From positions 1 through 16,858 of the forward strand of contig JAKACU010000043.1 of assembly GCA_021821185.1 (NCBI GenBank): a DNA stretch of 16,858 bases, written 5' to 3'. The notes under the pieces were generated by a model, which worked only from the letters and a program-made list of their open reading frames with translations, was not told the origin of the DNA and did no database searches. A program made the translations under genes and the position numbers. Source of the stretch: Bacillota bacterium. Lineage in GTDB: Bacteria > Bacillota > Bacilli > Alicyclobacillales > SLC66. The stretch's first letter is position 1; each line of letters opens with the position of its first letter. Below are positions 1 to 8,834 of this stretch, in pieces.

Positions 1-337
1 CATTTTGTTTCTCGATCGTTTTTGCAAAAGGGTAAAGATTCACAATCACATAATCAATCATCGTAATTCCGTGCTCTTGCGCTGCTTTAACATGCGCTTC
101 GTTGTCACGCAGCGCAAGCAACCCGCCGTGAATCATCGGATGCAACGTTTTAACTCGACCATCCATCATCTCAGGAAACCCTGTTACTGCGGATACTTCT
201 TGAACAGCAATCCCAGCTTCTTGTAACGTGCGATACGTCCCGCCTGTCGAGATAATCTCCACGCCGGCTTCTTGTAGCGCGCGCGCGAATTCTACAATAC
301 CCGTCTTATCCGATACGCTGATCAAAGCTCTAGTCAT
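1..337 (-). CDS. purH: Bifunctional IMP cyclohydrolase / AICAR formyltransferase, N-terminal part (cut by window edge)
   Basis: This is the first 112 codons of PurH, which carries out the last two steps to IMP. The visible part belongs to the N-terminal IMP cyclohydrolase (MGS-like) domain. It starts [13 protein letters not shown], then has the STGGTYRTL stretch and the signature [14 protein letters not shown] followed by IHGG, all standard for PurH. The C-terminal formyltransferase domain lies beyond the left edge. The ATG at 337 overlaps the purN stop by 4 bases (ATGA), and GGGAG at 349-353 precedes it by about 11 bases, so translation is probably coupled to purN. The family assignment is firm from the motifs; whether the rest of the gene is intact cannot be seen. 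Confidence 0.95.
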   Translation of the reverse strand, partial: MTRALISVSDKTGIVEFARALQEAGVEIISTGGTYRTLQEAGIAVQEVSAVTGFPEMMDGRVKTLHPMIHGGLLALRDNEAHVKAAQEHGITMIDYVIVNLYPFAKTIEKQN

Positions 338-930
338 TTGTCGTCGTTCTCCCTTAGCAAAAGACATAATGTGCGAACAACTTCGGGAAGCAGTTCATGC
401 TCAGCTTCATGTATACGTGCACTAAGCGTTTCTTTCGTATCTGTTGGTTCTATAGCCACTGGTGTCTGGGCAATCACAGGGCCATCATCAAGTCCTGCCG
501 TCACATAATGAACGGTAACCCCTGTTTGCTGCACGCGAGCATCAAGAGCTTGTCCGATCGCATCAAGACCTTTAAAAGCCGGTAATAAGGACGGATGTAA
601 GTTAATGATTCGCCCTTCGTAAGCATCCAGCAGTACACTTCCGACAAGACGCATATACCCAGCTAAGACCACCAAACGAACGTCGTTTTCGTGCAAAAAG
701 GAGACGACTGCTCGTTCAAATGCTTCCTTGCCCCCGGCTTCTTTGTGCCTTTTGGCCCACACAGGAATGTTCGCCAAACGTGCAAAAGCTACCGCCTGAC
801 AATCCGGTTGATCGCTCACAAGGACAGCAACATGCGCTGGATACAATGCATTTGCTCGTTCAAGCTCAATCAAATGGCGCGCATTCGATCCTGCACCTGA
901 CGCGAAAACCGCGATAGACACCTTATCCAT
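334..930 (-). CDS. purN: Phosphoribosylglycinamide formyltransferase (GAR transformylase, folate-dependent)
   Basis: PurN transfers the formyl group of 10-formyl-tetrahydrofolate to GAR, the third step of purine synthesis. The 198-residue length is normal. The N-terminal phosphate loop reads FASGAGSNA. The active-site stretch [13 protein letters not shown] carries the family's catalytic Asn (about 110) and His (about 112), and GLDDGP (about 147-152) carries the catalytic Asp. The gene overlaps the end of purM by 8 bases. An in-frame TTG at 933 is an alternative start, 7 bases after the GGGGAG at 941-946; I prefer the ATG at 930, which is 10 bases after it. The 3' end overlaps purH by 4 bases. 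The function is assigned from conserved residues and operon position. Confidence 0.95.
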   Translation of the reverse strand: MDKVSIAVFASGAGSNARHLIELERANALYPAHVAVLVSDQPDCQAVAFARLANIPVWAKRHKEAGGKEAFERAVVSFLHENDVRLVVLAGYMRLVGSVLLDAYEGRIINLHPSLLPAFKGLDAIGQALDARVQQTGVTVHYVTAGLDDGPVIAQTPVAIEPTDTKETLSARIHEAEHELLPEVVRTLCLLLRENDDK

Positions 931-1978
931 CAAGTTGATTCTCCCCTACATAAACAACGCCGTCACCAGCAATGACACGACCGATGACATAAGGTGTCTC
1001 GCCAAACTCCCGAAGTTTATCGCATGTCGTAGTAACGTCCTCTTCGTGCACCACTAAGACATACCCGATTCCCATGTTCCAAGTCCGATACAAAGTTTCG
1101 TGCGATATCTCTTGTAGCCCAGTCAAATACGAAAAAATAGCCGGCATAGGCCATGAACCCAACGTAATCTCGCAACCAAGTCCGTCAGGCAAAGCGCGCG
1201 GCACATTTTCCGTTAAGCCGCCGCCTGTGATATGCGCCATACCGGATAACGAGATCGTCTCTAACAACGGTAAGACAGACGACACATAAATTCGCGTCGG
1301 TGCAAGCAATGCTTCGCCTATCGTTCCAGTAAGTTCAGGCGACGTGTCCATGAGATTAATGTGATGATCATCGATGAGCTTTCGCACCATAGAAAACCCG
1401 TTAGAATGAACCCCAGACGAAGGTAATCCGAGCAAGATGTCCCCTTTTTTCACGGCGTTTTTATCCATCATACGGGATTTTTCGGCTACGCCTACAGCAA
1501 AACCCGCCAGATCATACTCGCCATCAGGATACATCCCAGGCATCTCAGCTGTTTCACCGCCAATCAGCGCAGCATGAGCATCCACACAACCCTCGGCGAC
1601 ACCTTTGACGACTTGCTCCATGACAGCAGGTGACAATTTCCCTGTCGCAAAGTAGTCAAGGAAAAACAGCGGTTCAGCACCCATCGCTAAAATATCATTG
1701 ACGCACATCGCAACGGCATCGATACCGATCGTATCATGACAATCAAGCGCAAAGGCAAGCTTGAGCTTTGTCCCGACGCCATCCGTGCCCGACACAAGAA
1801 CAGGTTCATCATAGCGATTTTTATCAAAGAGAAAACCGCCTCCAAAGCCGCCCAAAGAACCCAACACTTCTTTTCGCATGGTGCGCAAAACATGCGGTTT
1901 AATACGGTTCACAGCTTCGTTTCCAGCATCGATATCGACACCAGAAGCGCGGTACAAATCATCATCGTATTGCCCCAC
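923..1978 (-). CDS. purM: Phosphoribosylformylglycinamidine cyclo-ligase (AIR synthetase)
   Basis: PurM closes the imidazole ring, turning FGAM into AIR with ATP. The 351-residue protein has the usual PurM layout: SGTDGVGTKL at residues 63-72 (nucleotide/phosphate binding), the CVNDILAMGAEPLFFLDY stretch at 92-109, and GGETAEMPGMY at 140-150. The start is a GTG 7 bases after the purF stop, with AAAGG about 11 bases upstream. An ATG two bases upstream is in another frame. The 3' end runs into the purN start. It belongs to the same ATP-binding superfamily as PurL, encoded two genes upstream, but the length and motifs clearly separate the two. Confidence 0.96.
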   Translation of the reverse strand: MGQYDDDLYRASGVDIDAGNEAVNRIKPHVLRTMRKEVLGSLGGFGGGFLFDKNRYDEPVLVSGTDGVGTKLKLAFALDCHDTIGIDAVAMCVNDILAMGAEPLFFLDYFATGKLSPAVMEQVVKGVAEGCVDAHAALIGGETAEMPGMYPDGEYDLAGFAVGVAEKSRMMDKNAVKKGDILLGLPSSGVHSNGFSMVRKLIDDHHINLMDTSPELTGTIGEALLAPTRIYVSSVLPLLETISLSGMAHITGGGLTENVPRALPDGLGCEITLGSWPMPAIFSYLTGLQEISHETLYRTWNMGIGYVLVVHEEDVTTTCDKLREFGETPYVIGRVIAGDGVVYVGENQLDG

Positions 1979-1985
1979 ATCACCA

Positions 1986-3398
1986 CTACCTTTCTAACGA
2001 ACGAGAGGGATACACATCGGTAGGATACTTTCCTGTGAAACAGGCATTGCAAAATCCATGATGCATCACATCATCGACACCAAATACCGAAAGCATGCCA
2101 GCTTCATCAAGATAGGCTAAACTGTCAGCTCCAATAAACTCCTGAATCTCTTCTACCGTCTTTCTTGCTGCGATCAATTCTTCACGAGCCGATGTATCAA
2201 TCCCGTAATAGCATGAATGCTTGACCGGTGGCGACGTAATACGCACATGAACCTCTGTGGCGCCCGCCTCGCGTAAGAGACTGACAAGGCGCGCGCTTGT
2301 CGTGCCGCGCACAAGCGAATCATCCACCATAACCACGCGCTTTCCTGCCACGATCTTTCGCACAGCATTCAACTTCAACCGTACGCCTAGGCTGCGCAAA
2401 TCTTGCGAAGGTTGGATAAACGTACGCCCACTGTATTTATTTTTAATAAGCCCAATTTCATACGGTATCGCTAATTCTTCCGCAAATCCAATGGCAGCGG
2501 ATATGCTCGAATCAGGCACACCAATGACCACATCGGCTTCAACGGGCGTTTGCCGAGCGAGTACACGACCAAGTTGTTTACGCACCATGTGCACATTGAA
2601 ACCGTCAATATCACTGTCAGGTCGCGCAAAGTAGATATACTCAAAGGTACACAAAGCCTTTTTCGCCGATGATGCATAGCGCTCACTATGCAGGCCAGCT
2701 TTGTCTATGATGATCATTTCGCCCGGTTCTACATCGCGAACAAATTCCGCGCCGATCGTATCAAAAGCGCACGTTTCCGAGGCCACCACATACGCATCGC
2801 CCATGCGTGCAAGAGCAAGCGGACGCAGTCCTTGTGGATCACGAAGTGCAATCAACTGATCATCTGTCAAAATCACAAGGGCGAAGCCACCTTTTAGCAT
2901 CGAAAGACTGACGCGCACATTTTCCGCAATCGTTGGAAAGGCGCCGCGCGCGATCAAGTGAGCCACGACCTCGGTGTCACTCGTCGTCTGAAAAATGCTT
3001 CCCTGGCCTTCGAGATGGTTTTGCAGTTGCCTTGCATTGACCAGATTGCCGTTATGCGCCATCGCCAGATTGCCCTGCCGAAAGCTAAACACAAGTGGTT
3101 GGGCATTAGCGACATTGCTTGCCCCAGCCGTCGAATAACGCACATGACCAACAGAGGCCGTACCCTTAAGACTTTGCAACCGATTTCCCGCAAACACTTC
3201 CGTCACAAGCCCCATCGCACGATGACTATGCATCGTCAAACCATCAACTGTCGCAATACCTGCACTTTCTTGTCCGCGATGCTGCAGTGCATAAAGACCA
3301 TAATACGTGAGCTGAGCTGCTTGCGGGTGCCCGAAAATGCCGAATACACCACATTCTTCATGCATCTTGTCACTACAATGCATCATCCATTCATCCAT
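1986..3398 (-). CDS. purF: Amidophosphoribosyltransferase (glutamine PRPP amidotransferase), Fe-S type
   Basis: PurF makes phosphoribosylamine from PRPP and glutamine, the committed and feedback-inhibited step. An N-terminal nucleophile glutaminase domain begins at the Cys of [10 protein letters not shown] (residue 16), which is followed by HRGQESAGI. The C-terminal phosphoribosyltransferase domain has the PRPP loop [16 protein letters not shown]. Cysteines at about 250, 396, 450 and 453 (FCNACF) match the positions of the 4Fe-4S ligands of the Bacillus subtilis enzyme. I chose the ATG at 3398 because GAGGAG lies 10 bases upstream; it overlaps purL by 16 bases. That start gives a 15-residue propeptide to be removed before the catalytic Cys, slightly longer than the 11 of B. 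subtilis. A start at 3419 has no better ribosome site, and one at 3365 would leave only a very short propeptide. Confidence 0.96.
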   Translation of the reverse strand: MDEWMMHCSDKMHEECGVFGIFGHPQAAQLTYYGLYALQHRGQESAGIATVDGLTMHSHRAMGLVTEVFAGNRLQSLKGTASVGHVRYSTAGASNVANAQPLVFSFRQGNLAMAHNGNLVNARQLQNHLEGQGSIFQTTSDTEVVAHLIARGAFPTIAENVRVSLSMLKGGFALVILTDDQLIALRDPQGLRPLALARMGDAYVVASETCAFDTIGAEFVRDVEPGEMIIIDKAGLHSERYASSAKKALCTFEYIYFARPDSDIDGFNVHMVRKQLGRVLARQTPVEADVVIGVPDSSISAAIGFAEELAIPYEIGLIKNKYSGRTFIQPSQDLRSLGVRLKLNAVRKIVAGKRVVMVDDSLVRGTTSARLVSLLREAGATEVHVRITSPPVKHSCYYGIDTSAREELIAARKTVEEIQEFIGADSLAYLDEAGMLSVFGVDDVMHHGFCNACFTGKYPTDVYPSRSLER

Positions 3399-5647
3399 GA
3401 CCCAATGGCTCCTCGCCACGCGGTTTCAAGCTCCTGTATGTTTGCTTGAACAACCACGTCTTGATCAATGTAAACGGTAAACGTGCTATCTGTTGTAACT
3501 TCACCCAGGCGCACACAAGGAACACCATGCATTTTTGCTAAAGACGCCAATGCCTGTTCGTTTTGCTCTCTTACTTCAACGATGATACGAGATGGACTTT
3601 CACCAAAAAACACAGCTAAAAGATCATTGGCACTAAGAGCATGATCTGGAGACAAATGAACCTGTACGCCAAGTTTGTTTTCTGTCATGGCCATTTCGGC
3701 CACAGCAACGAGCAATCCACCATCGGACACATCATGAGCTGCATCAAGCAATCCCTCTTGGATCGCTTGTAAACAAACATCTTGCACCGCTTTTTCATGA
3801 TCAAAGACAAAAGCTGGCAAAGCATAATCCAGATGATGCATAGGATCCCGCATATGGAGATACTCTGAACCTCCCAAGCCATCATCAAGCCCCGCAAAAA
3901 GATCACCAAGCAGGTAAAGAGCATGGCCTGGCGCTTTCAGATCACTTGTCATGATATCTTTGACGTGTTCAATCAAACCTACCATACCAATCACAGGCGT
4001 CGGATAGATATCAACACCATGTGACTCATTGTATAAAGAGACATTGCCGCCGATAACAGGCGTGGCAAACACTTCACAAGCCCGACTGATACCATCTGCC
4101 GATTGTTCCAATTGATAAAAAACTTCTGGTTTTTCAGGGTTGCCATAGTTCAGGCAATCAGTGACAGCTAGCGGTTGCGCGCCTGAGCAGACCAAATTGC
4201 GGGCCGCCTCAGCCACAGCCATGGCTCCACCTTGGAAGGGATCCAAGTAAACGTATTTGCCATTGCCATCCGTCACGAAAGCCAACGCTTTTTTGGTGCC
4301 AGGAACTCCAACGACAGCAGCATCAGATCCGGGTCGCACAAACGTCTCCGTACGCACCATCGAATCATATTGGTCATATACCCATTCTTTACTCGCGATC
4401 GTTGGACGCGACAGCAATGCCACGAGTTCGTCTGTCATGCTTGATGCGACGTGACAGACAGGCCGATCCACCCGCAAGTCATCCAGATAACGTGGTCGCA
4501 AAGAGGGCCGATAAGCAATCGGCGCTTCATCCACCAATGCCGTTACAGGAATTTGCGCCGCAATCGTTTCGCCTTCAACGATGCGTAAAAAACCGTCGTC
4601 GGTTACATGACCGATCGCCGTCGCTTCCAAGCCCCATTTTTCAAAAATCGCATAGGCGATGTCTTCTTCGCCTTTCTCCATCACGACAAGCATGCGTTCT
4701 TGCGACTCAGACAGCATCATTTCATAAGGCGTCATCGCTGTTTCGCGCACAGGTACTTTCGTGACGTCAAGCACGAGGCCACTACCAGCACGGCTCGCCA
4801 TTTCAGCAGAAGAAGAGGTAAGGCCAGCTGCGCCCATATCCTGGATACCAATCACCTTTCCGGTGTCAATCAATTCAAGACACGCTTCAAGCAACAGCTT
4901 CTCCATGAAGGGATCACCGACTTGCACCGCAGAACGCTCTTTAGCGTGTGGATCTTGCGCCGAAGCAAACGTGGCGCCATGGATACCATCGCGTCCGGTT
5001 TTGGCACCCACCACGAGAACCGGATTGTTGGTGCCGCTCGCCGTACCTGTCGCAATCTTGTCATGCGCGATCAAACCGACGCACATTGCATTGACAAGCG
5101 GATTATGTGAATAGCGATCATCAAACACAACTTCGCCGCCGACCGTCGGAATGCCAATACAATTACCATAACCGCCGATACCAGCGACAGAATGGGAAAA
5201 TAAATAACGATTGTGTGCGTCGTTTAATTCGCCAAAGCGTAGACTGTTTAACATCGCGATCGGTCTTGCACCCATCGTAAAAATGTCGCGAATAATACCG
5301 CCAACACCCGTCGCCGCACCTTGATAAGGCTCGATCGCTGTCGGATGATTGTGACTTTCCATCTTGAAAACCACCGCAAGGTTATCGCCAATGTCAACAA
5401 TGCCAGCATTTTCACCAGGTCCTTGCAACACACGCTCACCTGTTGTGGGAAAACGGCGCAAGACAGGCCGTGAACTTTTGTAACTACAATGCTCAGACCA
5501 CATGACACTAAAGATGCCTGTCTCTGTATAGTTAGGTAACCGACCTAACGAAGCAATGATTTTTTCGTATTCTTCCTCGGTTAGACCAAATGTGCGATAA
5601 ATTTTTTCTTCTTGCACCTGTTGTGGCGTTGGTTCACCGTGTGCCAT
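3383..5647 (-). CDS. purL: Phosphoribosylformylglycinamidine synthase, large subunit (small-type PurL)
   Basis: PurL uses ATP and ammonia delivered by PurQ to convert FGAR to FGAM, in a complex with PurS and PurQ. The 754-residue length is that of the Gram-positive small PurL, which lacks fused glutaminase and PurS-like domains; both of these are encoded just upstream. Visible motifs are [10 protein letters not shown] (residues 50-59), the catalytic [19 protein letters not shown] run (96-114), and [15 protein letters not shown] in the second half-repeat. The frame stays open to 5695, but I place the start at the ATG at 5647 (MAHGEPT), which has GGAGGG 6 bases upstream and fits family N-termini. 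This start overlaps the end of purQ by 14 bases, and the gene end overlaps the purF start. Confidence 0.96.
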   Translation of the reverse strand: MAHGEPTPQQVQEEKIYRTFGLTEEEYEKIIASLGRLPNYTETGIFSVMWSEHCSYKSSRPVLRRFPTTGERVLQGPGENAGIVDIGDNLAVVFKMESHNHPTAIEPYQGAATGVGGIIRDIFTMGARPIAMLNSLRFGELNDAHNRYLFSHSVAGIGGYGNCIGIPTVGGEVVFDDRYSHNPLVNAMCVGLIAHDKIATGTASGTNNPVLVVGAKTGRDGIHGATFASAQDPHAKERSAVQVGDPFMEKLLLEACLELIDTGKVIGIQDMGAAGLTSSSAEMASRAGSGLVLDVTKVPVRETAMTPYEMMLSESQERMLVVMEKGEEDIAYAIFEKWGLEATAIGHVTDDGFLRIVEGETIAAQIPVTALVDEAPIAYRPSLRPRYLDDLRVDRPVCHVASSMTDELVALLSRPTIASKEWVYDQYDSMVRTETFVRPGSDAAVVGVPGTKKALAFVTDGNGKYVYLDPFQGGAMAVAEAARNLVCSGAQPLAVTDCLNYGNPEKPEVFYQLEQSADGISRACEVFATPVIGGNVSLYNESHGVDIYPTPVIGMVGLIEHVKDIMTSDLKAPGHALYLLGDLFAGLDDGLGGSEYLHMRDPMHHLDYALPAFVFDHEKAVQDVCLQAIQEGLLDAAHDVSDGGLLVAVAEMAMTENKLGVQVHLSPDHALSANDLLAVFFGESPSRIIVEVREQNEQALASLAKMHGVPCVRLGEVTTDSTFTVYIDQDVVVQANIQELETAWRGAIGSWMNG
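3409..3414 (-). promoter_or_regulatory. Ribosome binding site that decides the purF start
   Basis: GAGGAG lies inside the end of purL, 10 bases before the ATG at 3398. It is the best ribosome site in the purL/purF junction and favours this start over the in-frame ATGs at 3419, 3386, 3383 and 3365. Confidence 0.6.
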
Positions 5648-6320
5648 GTGCGTCCCTCCAGGTAGTAAAAATCGACGTAAAAAGCCGCACACCATCGGCA
5701 GAACCTAAAAGTTCGTGGACAGCGCGTTCAGGATGGGGCATCATACCAAGGACATTTCTCCGAATGTTTACAATGCCCGCGATGTCACCTACCGAACCGT
5801 TGGGGTTATGCTCTTTAACATACCGAAAAACAATCTGTCCATTTTTCTCAAGCTCTTGTACCGTCGCATCATCGGCATAATAATTGCCCTCGCCATGCGC
5901 GATCGGAATACGCAACACTTCACCCTCCTGATATGAGCGCGTATAAGGCGTGTCTGTATTTTCTACAACAAGCTGTGCCATTTCACAGCGAAATTGCAAG
6001 GATTCGTTTTGTCGCAAAGCACCAGGCAAAAGCCCTGCTTCGGTCAAAACCTGAAATCCATTGCAGATACCAATGACCAATTTGCCTTGCTCAGCCTCTG
6101 TCGCCACCGCATCCATGACAGGTGAAAACCGCGCAATCGCACCGGCACGCAAGTAATCCCCGTAAGAAAAGCCACCCGGTACCACGATCACATCGTAAGC
6201 AGAAAGATCTTTTGTCGTATGCCAGACAAGCTCAGCTGTTCCTGTTGTCGTGCTCTGCACCGCTTTAACCGCATCAACATCGCAATTGCTGCCTGGAAAT
6301 TGAATGACGGCTGTCTTCAC
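5634..6320 (-). CDS. purQ: Phosphoribosylformylglycinamidine synthase, glutaminase subunit
   Basis: PurQ hydrolyses glutamine to supply ammonia to PurL. It is a 228-residue class I glutamine amidotransferase. The start [14 protein letters not shown] is typical, [15 protein letters not shown] forms the oxyanion region, and the catalytic triad is visible as Cys86 in GICNGFQVL and His196/Glu198 in MMPHPERA. The start is a GTG overlapping the purS stop by 4 bases (GTGA), a sign of translational coupling that would help keep subunit amounts balanced. The 3' end overlaps the purL start by 14 bases. No residue expected of an active glutaminase is missing. Confidence 0.96.
   Translation of the reverse strand: MKTAVIQFPGSNCDVDAVKAVQSTTTGTAELVWHTTKDLSAYDVIVVPGGFSYGDYLRAGAIARFSPVMDAVATEAEQGKLVIGICNGFQVLTEAGLLPGALRQNESLQFRCEMAQLVVENTDTPYTRSYQEGEVLRIPIAHGEGNYYADDATVQELEKNGQIVFRYVKEHNPNGSVGDIAGIVNIRRNVLGMMPHPERAVHELLGSADGVRLFTSIFTTWRDAHGTR
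5654..5659 (-). promoter_or_regulatory. Ribosome binding site that decides the purL start
   Basis: GGAGGG lies inside the end of purQ, 6 bases before the ATG at 5647. It argues for the 754-residue form of PurL and against an extension to 5695. Confidence 0.75.
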
Positions 6321-6574
6321 GACACTACCTCCGCCAAGCGATAGGTATACGTTTCAATGACTGGGTTCGTCAAAAACTTTGCGCACATCGCTTGCACTTG
6401 TTCATTTGCTGCTTGCTCATTGTCAGCATCAAAAACCACTTCAAGGTACTTGCCCACGCGGACATCATGCACATTCGTGTATTGCATGGCGTGCAACGCT
6501 TTAGTCACAGCCGCGCCTTGCGGGTCAAGCACACTACCTTTTAACGTTACGTAAATCAAAGCCTGCCATGTCAT
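6317..6574 (-). CDS. purS: Phosphoribosylformylglycinamidine synthase subunit PurS
   Basis: PurS is the small structural subunit that bridges PurQ and PurL in Gram-positive FGAM synthases. The 85-residue protein has the family's features: an initial beta strand ([19 protein letters not shown]), then [13 protein letters not shown], and a final strand containing NPVIETYTY. The ATG overlaps the purC stop by 4 bases, and the gene end overlaps the purQ GTG by 4 bases. Its presence agrees with the short form of PurL encoded two genes downstream, which cannot work without PurS. Position and length make the call secure although the protein is small. Confidence 0.95.
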   Translation of the reverse strand: MTWQALIYVTLKGSVLDPQGAAVTKALHAMQYTNVHDVRVGKYLEVVFDADNEQAANEQVQAMCAKFLTNPVIETYTYRLAEVVS

Positions 6575-7287
6575 GCGTTTGTCCCCCCAACGCGCCGCCA
6601 GATCTCTTGGTACGCTTCTGTTACGCCGCCAAGATCACGACGAAAGCGATCTTTATCGAGTTTTTCTTGCGAATAGATATCCCATAAGCGACAAGTATCT
6701 GGTGAGATCTCATCAGCCAAAACGAGTTCACCCGTCGTTAAACGGCCAAATTCGAGCTTGAAATCAACAAGGGTAAGGTCGCGAGCAAGTAAAAATTCCC
6801 GTAAAATTTGGTTGATTTTTAATGCTTGATCTTCCAAATAATCGATCTCTTCACGTGTAGCAAAACCCATGGCAAGCGCATGCGAGCGGTTGATCAAGGG
6901 ATCGCCAAGCGCGTCGTTTTTATAATAAAACTCCACGACAGGACGTGATAACATCGTTCCTTCATCCAACCCAAGGCGCTTAGCCAGACTTCCTGCCGCA
7001 AGATTTCTTGTTACCACCTCAAGGGCGATAATTTCCACTTTTTTGACGAGCATTTCCGTGTCAGAGACAGACTCAACAAAATGCGTCGCGATCCCCGCAT
7101 TCTCTAGAACATGAAAAAACGCTGTACTGATATGGTTGTTCAGTTCACCTTTGTGTTCAATCTGTCCCTTTTTCTCACCATTAAGTGCAGTCGCATCATT
7201 CTTGAATTCCACCAAGAACACGTCTGGTTGTTCTACTTCAAATAAACGTTTTGCTTTCCCTTCATAGACCATTTTACCTCGTTGCAT
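6571..7287 (-). CDS. purC: SAICAR synthetase (phosphoribosylaminoimidazole-succinocarboxamide synthase)
   Basis: PurC joins aspartate to CAIR using ATP. The 238-residue length is normal for bacteria. Motifs are VYEGKAKRLF at the N-terminus (ATP loop), EVVTRNLAAGS (residues 90-100), LVDFKLEFG (173-181) and LADEISPDTCRLWD (190-203), the last two being the two PROSITE-type PurC signatures. The start at 7287 is supported by a strong AGGAGG at 7295-7300, 7 bases upstream. That site includes part of the purB stop codon, so the two genes are 11 bases apart. An internal ATG at 7272 (MVYEGK) is a less likely start. The substrate CAIR requires PurE/PurK or a class II PurE, neither of which is in this window. 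Confidence 0.96.
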   Translation of the reverse strand: MQRGKMVYEGKAKRLFEVEQPDVFLVEFKNDATALNGEKKGQIEHKGELNNHISTAFFHVLENAGIATHFVESVSDTEMLVKKVEIIALEVVTRNLAAGSLAKRLGLDEGTMLSRPVVEFYYKNDALGDPLINRSHALAMGFATREEIDYLEDQALKINQILREFLLARDLTLVDFKLEFGRLTTGELVLADEISPDTCRLWDIYSQEKLDKDRFRRDLGGVTEAYQEIWRRVGGTNA

Positions 7288-7298
7288 GAGAGCGCCTC

Positions 7299-8609
7299 CT
7301 AGAAAGTAGTCGTGTCAAGCAAGCCCAGACGGGCCAATATCGTATCAACGTGTTTCAAATGAAAGCGATAATCAAAGCATGCATCAAGATCATGCGCTGT
7401 CAAATGCTCAATAACAAGCGGCACCTCTTCAACCAACTCACGAAAAGATCGTTGCTCTTCCCAAGCCTGCATCGCCTTTGCTTGTACCGCATCATAGGCT
7501 GTTTCACGCGTCACACCATGCTCAATAAGCGCAAGCAACACCCGTTGCGAAAAAATCAAGCCAAACGTGCGATTCATGTTGCGAATCATATTGTCTGGAA
7601 AAACAGTCAGATTACCGATAATGTTCGTGATTTTTGCCAACATATAATGAAGGAGGATGGTACTGTCTGGTAGGATGATCCGTTCAACGGACGAATGCGA
7701 TATGTCACGTTCGTGCCACAATGGGACATCTTCGTAGGCGGCAAGCATATTGCCGCGAAGCACACGAGCGAGTCCAGAAAGTTGTTCGCAAGACACAGGG
7801 TTACGTTTATGCGGCATCGCTGAAGAGCCTTTTTGTCCAGCATAAAACGGCTCTTCCACTTCACGAATCTCCGTCTTTTGCAACGCACGAACTTCTGTCG
7901 CGATCTTATCGAGCGTCGTCGCAATCAAGGCCAGCACCGAAAGGTATTCCGCATGGCGATCACGCTGTAAGGTTTGTGTTGAAATCGGTGCAGCTTTTAA
8001 GCCGAGATGTTCGCACACAAGCGTCTCCACTCGTGGATCGATATTGGCGTAAGTGCCAACAGCACCAGAAAGTTTGCCGTACTGTACGGTGTCTGCCGCA
8101 TGTTCAAACCGTTCCAAGTTGCGCACCATCTCCGCATAGTAAAGCGCAAGTTTTAGACCAAACGTTGTGGGTTCGGCATGAACACCATGCGTGCGCCCCA
8201 TCATCACCGTATCTTTGTAGCGCAAAGCCTGTTGTCCCAACACGGCGATAAAACCTTGAATTTTTTCTCGCAGTAATGTGTTTGCACGTTTGAGTTGCAC
8301 ACCAAGCCCTGTATCGACAACATCGGTACTCGTCAATCCATAGTGCACCCACTTGCGTTCAGGACCTAACGTCTCTGACACTTGCCTCGTAAAGGCCACA
8401 ACATCATGTCTAGTTTCTTTTTCAATAAGAAGCGCACGGTCGACATCGACACGCGCGTTTTCACGAATCAATTGCGCATCGGCCTTCGGAACCACGCCTA
8501 GGGTGGCGAAAGCTTCCGTGGCTGCAATCTCAACTTCTAACCAGGCGTCATACCGACTCGACAACGTCCATATCGCTGCCATTTCCGGTAGGGAATACCG
8601 TTCAATCAC
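7299..8609 (-). CDS. purB: Adenylosuccinate lyase
   Basis: PurB removes fumarate from SAICAR and from adenylosuccinate, so it acts both in IMP synthesis and in the step to AMP. The 436-residue protein is a fumarase/aspartase superfamily member. It has the signature [10 protein letters not shown] at 262-271 (catalytic serine loop), [14 protein letters not shown] with His141, and His68 and His89, the same numbers as the active-site histidines of the B. subtilis enzyme. The start is a GTG with GAGGA about 6 bases upstream. It is the first gene of the purine operon here, directly behind the PurBox control region, whereas in Bacillus purE and purK come first. Confidence 0.97.
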   Translation of the reverse strand: MIERYSLPEMAAIWTLSSRYDAWLEVEIAATEAFATLGVVPKADAQLIRENARVDVDRALLIEKETRHDVVAFTRQVSETLGPERKWVHYGLTSTDVVDTGLGVQLKRANTLLREKIQGFIAVLGQQALRYKDTVMMGRTHGVHAEPTTFGLKLALYYAEMVRNLERFEHAADTVQYGKLSGAVGTYANIDPRVETLVCEHLGLKAAPISTQTLQRDRHAEYLSVLALIATTLDKIATEVRALQKTEIREVEEPFYAGQKGSSAMPHKRNPVSCEQLSGLARVLRGNMLAAYEDVPLWHERDISHSSVERIILPDSTILLHYMLAKITNIIGNLTVFPDNMIRNMNRTFGLIFSQRVLLALIEHGVTRETAYDAVQAKAMQAWEEQRSFRELVEEVPLVIEHLTAHDLDACFDYRFHLKHVDTILARLGLLDTTTF

Positions 8610-8660
8610 ACAAGTTCCTCTTTCCTTGGCTACATCATGACCATTACTCTTTGTAAATTC

Positions 8661-8690
8661 AGTCTATCAATACATCCTAGCTTCGGTCAA
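8661..8690 (-). promoter_or_regulatory. Candidate sigma-A promoter of the purine operon
   Basis: Reading leftwards, TTGACC (8690-8685, 5 of 6 to consensus) is followed after 18 bases by TAGACT (8666-8661, 4 of 6). Transcription would start near 8654, leaving a leader of about 45 bases before the purB GTG. That is too short for a purine riboswitch. The -35 lies directly next to the proximal PurBox-like site, where a PurR repressor would block polymerase. The match is moderate and has not been tested. Confidence 0.5.
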
Positions 8691-8694
8691 TACA

Positions 8695-8738
8695 GAATAC
8701 GAACATTTACGATCTTTACAAGTGAAATGTTCGCTATT
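8695..8738. promoter_or_regulatory. PurR operator: inverted pair of PurBox-like sites
   Basis: GAATACGAACATT at 8695-8707 and, on the other strand, AATAGCGAACATT at 8738-8726 form an inverted pair with an 18-base spacer. Compared with the B. subtilis PurBox (AWWWCCGAACWWT, recalled), they have two and one mismatches respectively. Both keep the CGAAC core, the orientation is the same (CGAAC on the left, GTTCG on the right), and the spacer is close to the 16-17 usual in Bacillus. PurR there represses pur genes when PRPP is low. The pair sits just upstream of the candidate purB -35 and about 20 bases from the -35 of the divergent dehydrogenase gene. Confidence 0.75.
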
Positions 8739-8756
8739 CCCGCTAGACTCAGTGCC

Positions 8757-8786
8757 TTGACACTCTAAGGAAAACTTCGCTACACT
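8757..8786 (+). promoter_or_regulatory. Candidate sigma-A promoter of the nucleotide-sugar dehydrogenase operon
   Basis: A perfect -35, TTGACA (8757-8762), is followed after 18 bases by TACACT (8781-8786, 4 of 6). Transcription would begin near 8793 and reach the GTG start at 8835 after about 42 bases. The ribosome site AGGAGG at 8820-8825 lies 9 bases before that GTG. The nearest PurBox-like site is 18 bases upstream of the -35. Confidence 0.65.
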
Positions 8787-8834
8787 ACGTAAGATAAGGG
8801 TTGCAAGAAGTGGTCTACTAGGAGGGCACGCTCT

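Noticed and set aside
2958..3449. 163-codon plus-strand frame opposite purF
   Set aside because: It is antisense to the conserved glutaminase domain of purF, and the product has no domain pattern.
4607..5110. 167-codon plus-strand frame opposite purL
   Set aside because: It overlaps purL and other antisense frames, and its Arg/His-rich product has no recognisable motif.
5648..5695. Sixteen-residue N-terminal extension of PurL up to an ATG at 5695
   Set aside because: It lies wholly inside purQ, lacks a good ribosome site, and is unlike PurL N-termini. The ATG at 5647 has GGAGGG 6 bases upstream.
7721..8251. 176-codon plus-strand frame opposite purB
   Set aside because: It is antisense to conserved PurB active-site coding sequence, and its composition is typical of a shadow frame.
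8610..8660. Purine riboswitch in the purB leader
   Set aside because: The leader from the candidate start is only about 45 bases and has no three-helix purine aptamer pattern. Control by PurR at the PurBox pair explains the region better.
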